Source of the DNA: an uncultured Clostridia bacterium
GTDB lineage: Bacteria; Bacillota; Clostridia; Oscillospirales; Acutalibacteraceae
Direction: 5' to 3'
Length of the DNA: 14,759 nucleotides
NCBI GenBank assembly: GCA_947174455.1
Contig: CAMWIZ010000001.1
Span: 1 to 14,759, forward strand
The position numbers and the translations under genes are program-made. Positions within the stretch are counted from its first letter, which is position 1; every line of letters starts with the position of its first letter. Below the pieces are notes generated by a model. The model searched no databases. It had not been told where the DNA came from and saw only the letters and a list, made by a program, of their open reading frames with translations. Shown piece by piece: positions 13,809 to 14,759 of this stretch.

Positions 13809-13934
13809 AATTGCGGTAATATATTAGCAGAGTAGAAAACGGGTGTAACCGTTAAAAAGCAGTCTAACACAATAATATAAAAAACAGGAAAGAACCTCAG
13901 CGTTTGTTTAACGTGACGGTTTTTTCCTGTTTTT
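13809..13934 (+). ncRNA. candidate activator-dependent small RNA (~105 nt)
   Basis: After the phased repeats there is a -10-like TAATAT (13817-13822) with no -35, the layout of an activated promoter. A transcript starting near 13829 would contain a hairpin, AACGG (13838-13842) with CCGTT (13849-13853), and end at the strong terminator 13880-13934. No open frame with a binding site is present on the plus strand here. Speculative; it may simply be spacer between convergent genes. Confidence 0.25.
13880..13934. terminator. bidirectional terminator between convergent genes
   Basis: A 17-bp stem, 13880-13896 with 13918-13934 (one G-U), carries AAAAA on the left and TTTTT on the right, so it gives a U-run in both directions. 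Its 21-base loop holds a small inner stem, GCGTT/AACGT. It would stop the phosphatase side (+) and the hemolysin III gene (-). Confidence 0.9.
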
Positions 13935-13984
13935 TGTATATTCATTGTGTTTTGTTTCAAAAATGATGCAATTACTGTGTACTC

Positions 13985-14665
13985 TTAGTCGTTGATAGGC
14001 ACGATGGAGAGAAAAATGGAAAAGTAATGAAATACCGAACCTGCTATGGTGAACAGATGCCATATTGAATGGAAGTACTTTACTTTTTTGATTGCATAAA
14101 ATATGATGCCCACAGTGTAAAATGCTCCGCCCAAAAACAAAAATGTCAGCGAGATTTTCGGCATTGCACTAAGCAGAGGTTTAATCGCAAAGATAACCAC
14201 CCAACCCATCATAACGTAGCATACAACAGAGGGCTTGCGAAACTTTTCAAGGTCTATGGAGTTAAGCACGATTCCGATTATTGCAGCTCCCCAAACTATT
14301 CCGAACAAAGTCCAGCCGAGTTTTCCTCTCAGTATCGCCAGCGTTATGGGGGTGTATGTTCCCGCAATCAGGAAAAATATTGTGTTGTGATCCATTATTC
14401 GAAAAAACTTTTTTGCTTTTTCATTTGTTATTGCATGGTACAGTGTTGACATGGTGTAAAGTATAATTAACGACGCACCGTATATTGATGAGCTTACTAC
14501 CGCCCATACATCGGAATATATGGCGGTGAAAACAATCAGCACCACAGTTCCGCCTATTGACAGAAGACTGCCTGTCCCGTGAGAAACGGAGTTGAAAATT
14601 TCTTCACCAAGTGTGTAGCGTTTGCCTTTTACGGCAGCAGTGCCGTCCTTTTGCAGGTTAGCCAA
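13985..14665 (-). CDS. hemolysin III family (PAQR/YqfA-type) seven-TM membrane protein
   Basis: 226 residues from TTG 14665. AAGGAG (complement of 14674-14679) is eight bases upstream of it. An upstream in-frame TTG at 14698 lies inside the -10 box, so it cannot be the start. An integral membrane protein with about seven helices, it has the PAQR-type metal site residues: Ser73/His77 in STLYH, Asp92/His93 in MDHN, and His199/His203 in HSIWH. ITLGEEIFNSVSHGTG-like sequence near residues 18-32 and IAGTYTPITL (100-109) are family signatures. The name comes from a Bacillus cereus protein, and true haemolysis is unproven for most members. The related eukaryotic receptors are ceramidase-like hydrolases. 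Monocistronic, with its own promoter. Confidence 0.9.
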   Translation of the reverse strand: MANLQKDGTAAVKGKRYTLGEEIFNSVSHGTGSLLSIGGTVVLIVFTAIYSDVWAVVSSSIYGASLIILYTMSTLYHAITNEKAKKFFRIMDHNTIFFLIAGTYTPITLAILRGKLGWTLFGIVWGAAIIGIVLNSIDLEKFRKPSVVCYVMMGWVVIFAIKPLLSAMPKISLTFLFLGGAFYTVGIIFYAIKKVKYFHSIWHLFTIAGSVFHYFSIFLSIVPIND

Positions 14666-14697
14666 GCTAATCACTCCTTTTTGTTTTAGATGTATCA

Positions 14698-14706
14698 ATT
14701 ATATCA
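14698..14706 (-). promoter_or_regulatory. extended -10 promoter of the hemolysin III gene
   Basis: Read leftward the sequence is TGATATAAT: a consensus TATAAT (complement of 14698-14703) with TG at the extended -10 position. The -35 region is a T-rich tract without a good hexamer, acceptable for an extended -10 promoter. The leader to the TTG start would be only about 25 bases. Confidence 0.65.
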
Positions 14707-14759
14707 CAAAAATATAAAAAATAAAGTGATTAATTAAACGGCAGCGCAAAAATTGTTGA

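Noticed and set aside
13769..13960. 63-codon leftward open frame after the phosphatase gene
   Set aside because: Low-complexity AT-rich sequence crossing the bidirectional terminator stem; no binding site or domain.
14069..14449. 126-codon rightward open frame opposite the hemolysin III gene
   Set aside because: A shadow of a membrane protein with intact family motifs; its Cys/His-rich composition is what antisense of such genes usually gives.

Overview
The window looks like a chromosomal segment of a low-to-moderate-GC Gram-positive anaerobe, probably a gut-type clostridium (class Clostridia; an Oscillospirales/Ruminococcaceae-like host is my guess). Reasons: strong AGGAGG-type ribosome binding sites, sigma-A-type promoters of the TTGACA / TGnTATAAT kind, U-run terminators, and families common in that class (clostridial SpeA/SpeD/SpeE/SpeB order, carboxynorspermidine enzymes, DUF6062, OGG1-type glycosylase, hemolysin III). 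I see no phage genes, no intact transposon, no CRISPR array, no tRNA and no rRNA.

Layout. Positions 1-731 hold the extreme 5' end of a probable leftward gene, a 70-bp palindromic (MITE-like) element, and then a promoter that drives a highly structured RNA of about 340 nt. That RNA ends in an intrinsic terminator only five bases before the speD ribosome binding site. Positions 732-8511 hold a tightly spaced rightward polyamine gene cluster: speD, speA, speE, speB, a small membrane protein, a zinc-ribbon membrane protein, carboxynorspermidine/carboxyspermidine dehydrogenase, the matching decarboxylase (nspC), and a GNAT protein. It is closed by a terminator at 8545. Positions 8625-11777 form a second unit with its own promoter: a GH13 glucosidase, a DUF6062 cysteine-rich protein and an OGG1-type 8-oxoguanine glycosylase. 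Then come a membrane-anchored endonuclease/exonuclease/phosphatase-fold protein, a short tyrosine phosphatase, an AT-rich stretch with helically phased direct repeats and a bidirectional terminator, and a leftward hemolysin III/PAQR membrane protein.

How it works together. Arginine is decarboxylated to agmatine (SpeA) and agmatine is hydrolysed to putrescine (SpeB). From there the cluster encodes two complete and biochemically distinct ways to add an aminopropyl group. One is decarboxylated-AdoMet dependent (SpeD + SpeE). The other is aspartate-semialdehyde dependent (dehydrogenase + decarboxylase). Having both in one apparent operon is the main biological oddity. It could mean redundancy, a second addition giving spermine or another tetraamine, or an aminopropyl-agmatine branch.

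The strongest candidates for something undescribed are: the promoter / multi-branched RNA / terminator arrangement in front of speD; the dual polyamine route with two unknown membrane proteins inside it; and the phased repeats at 13744-13808 with a -10-like box and terminator, which could make a roughly 105-nt activator-controlled small RNA.
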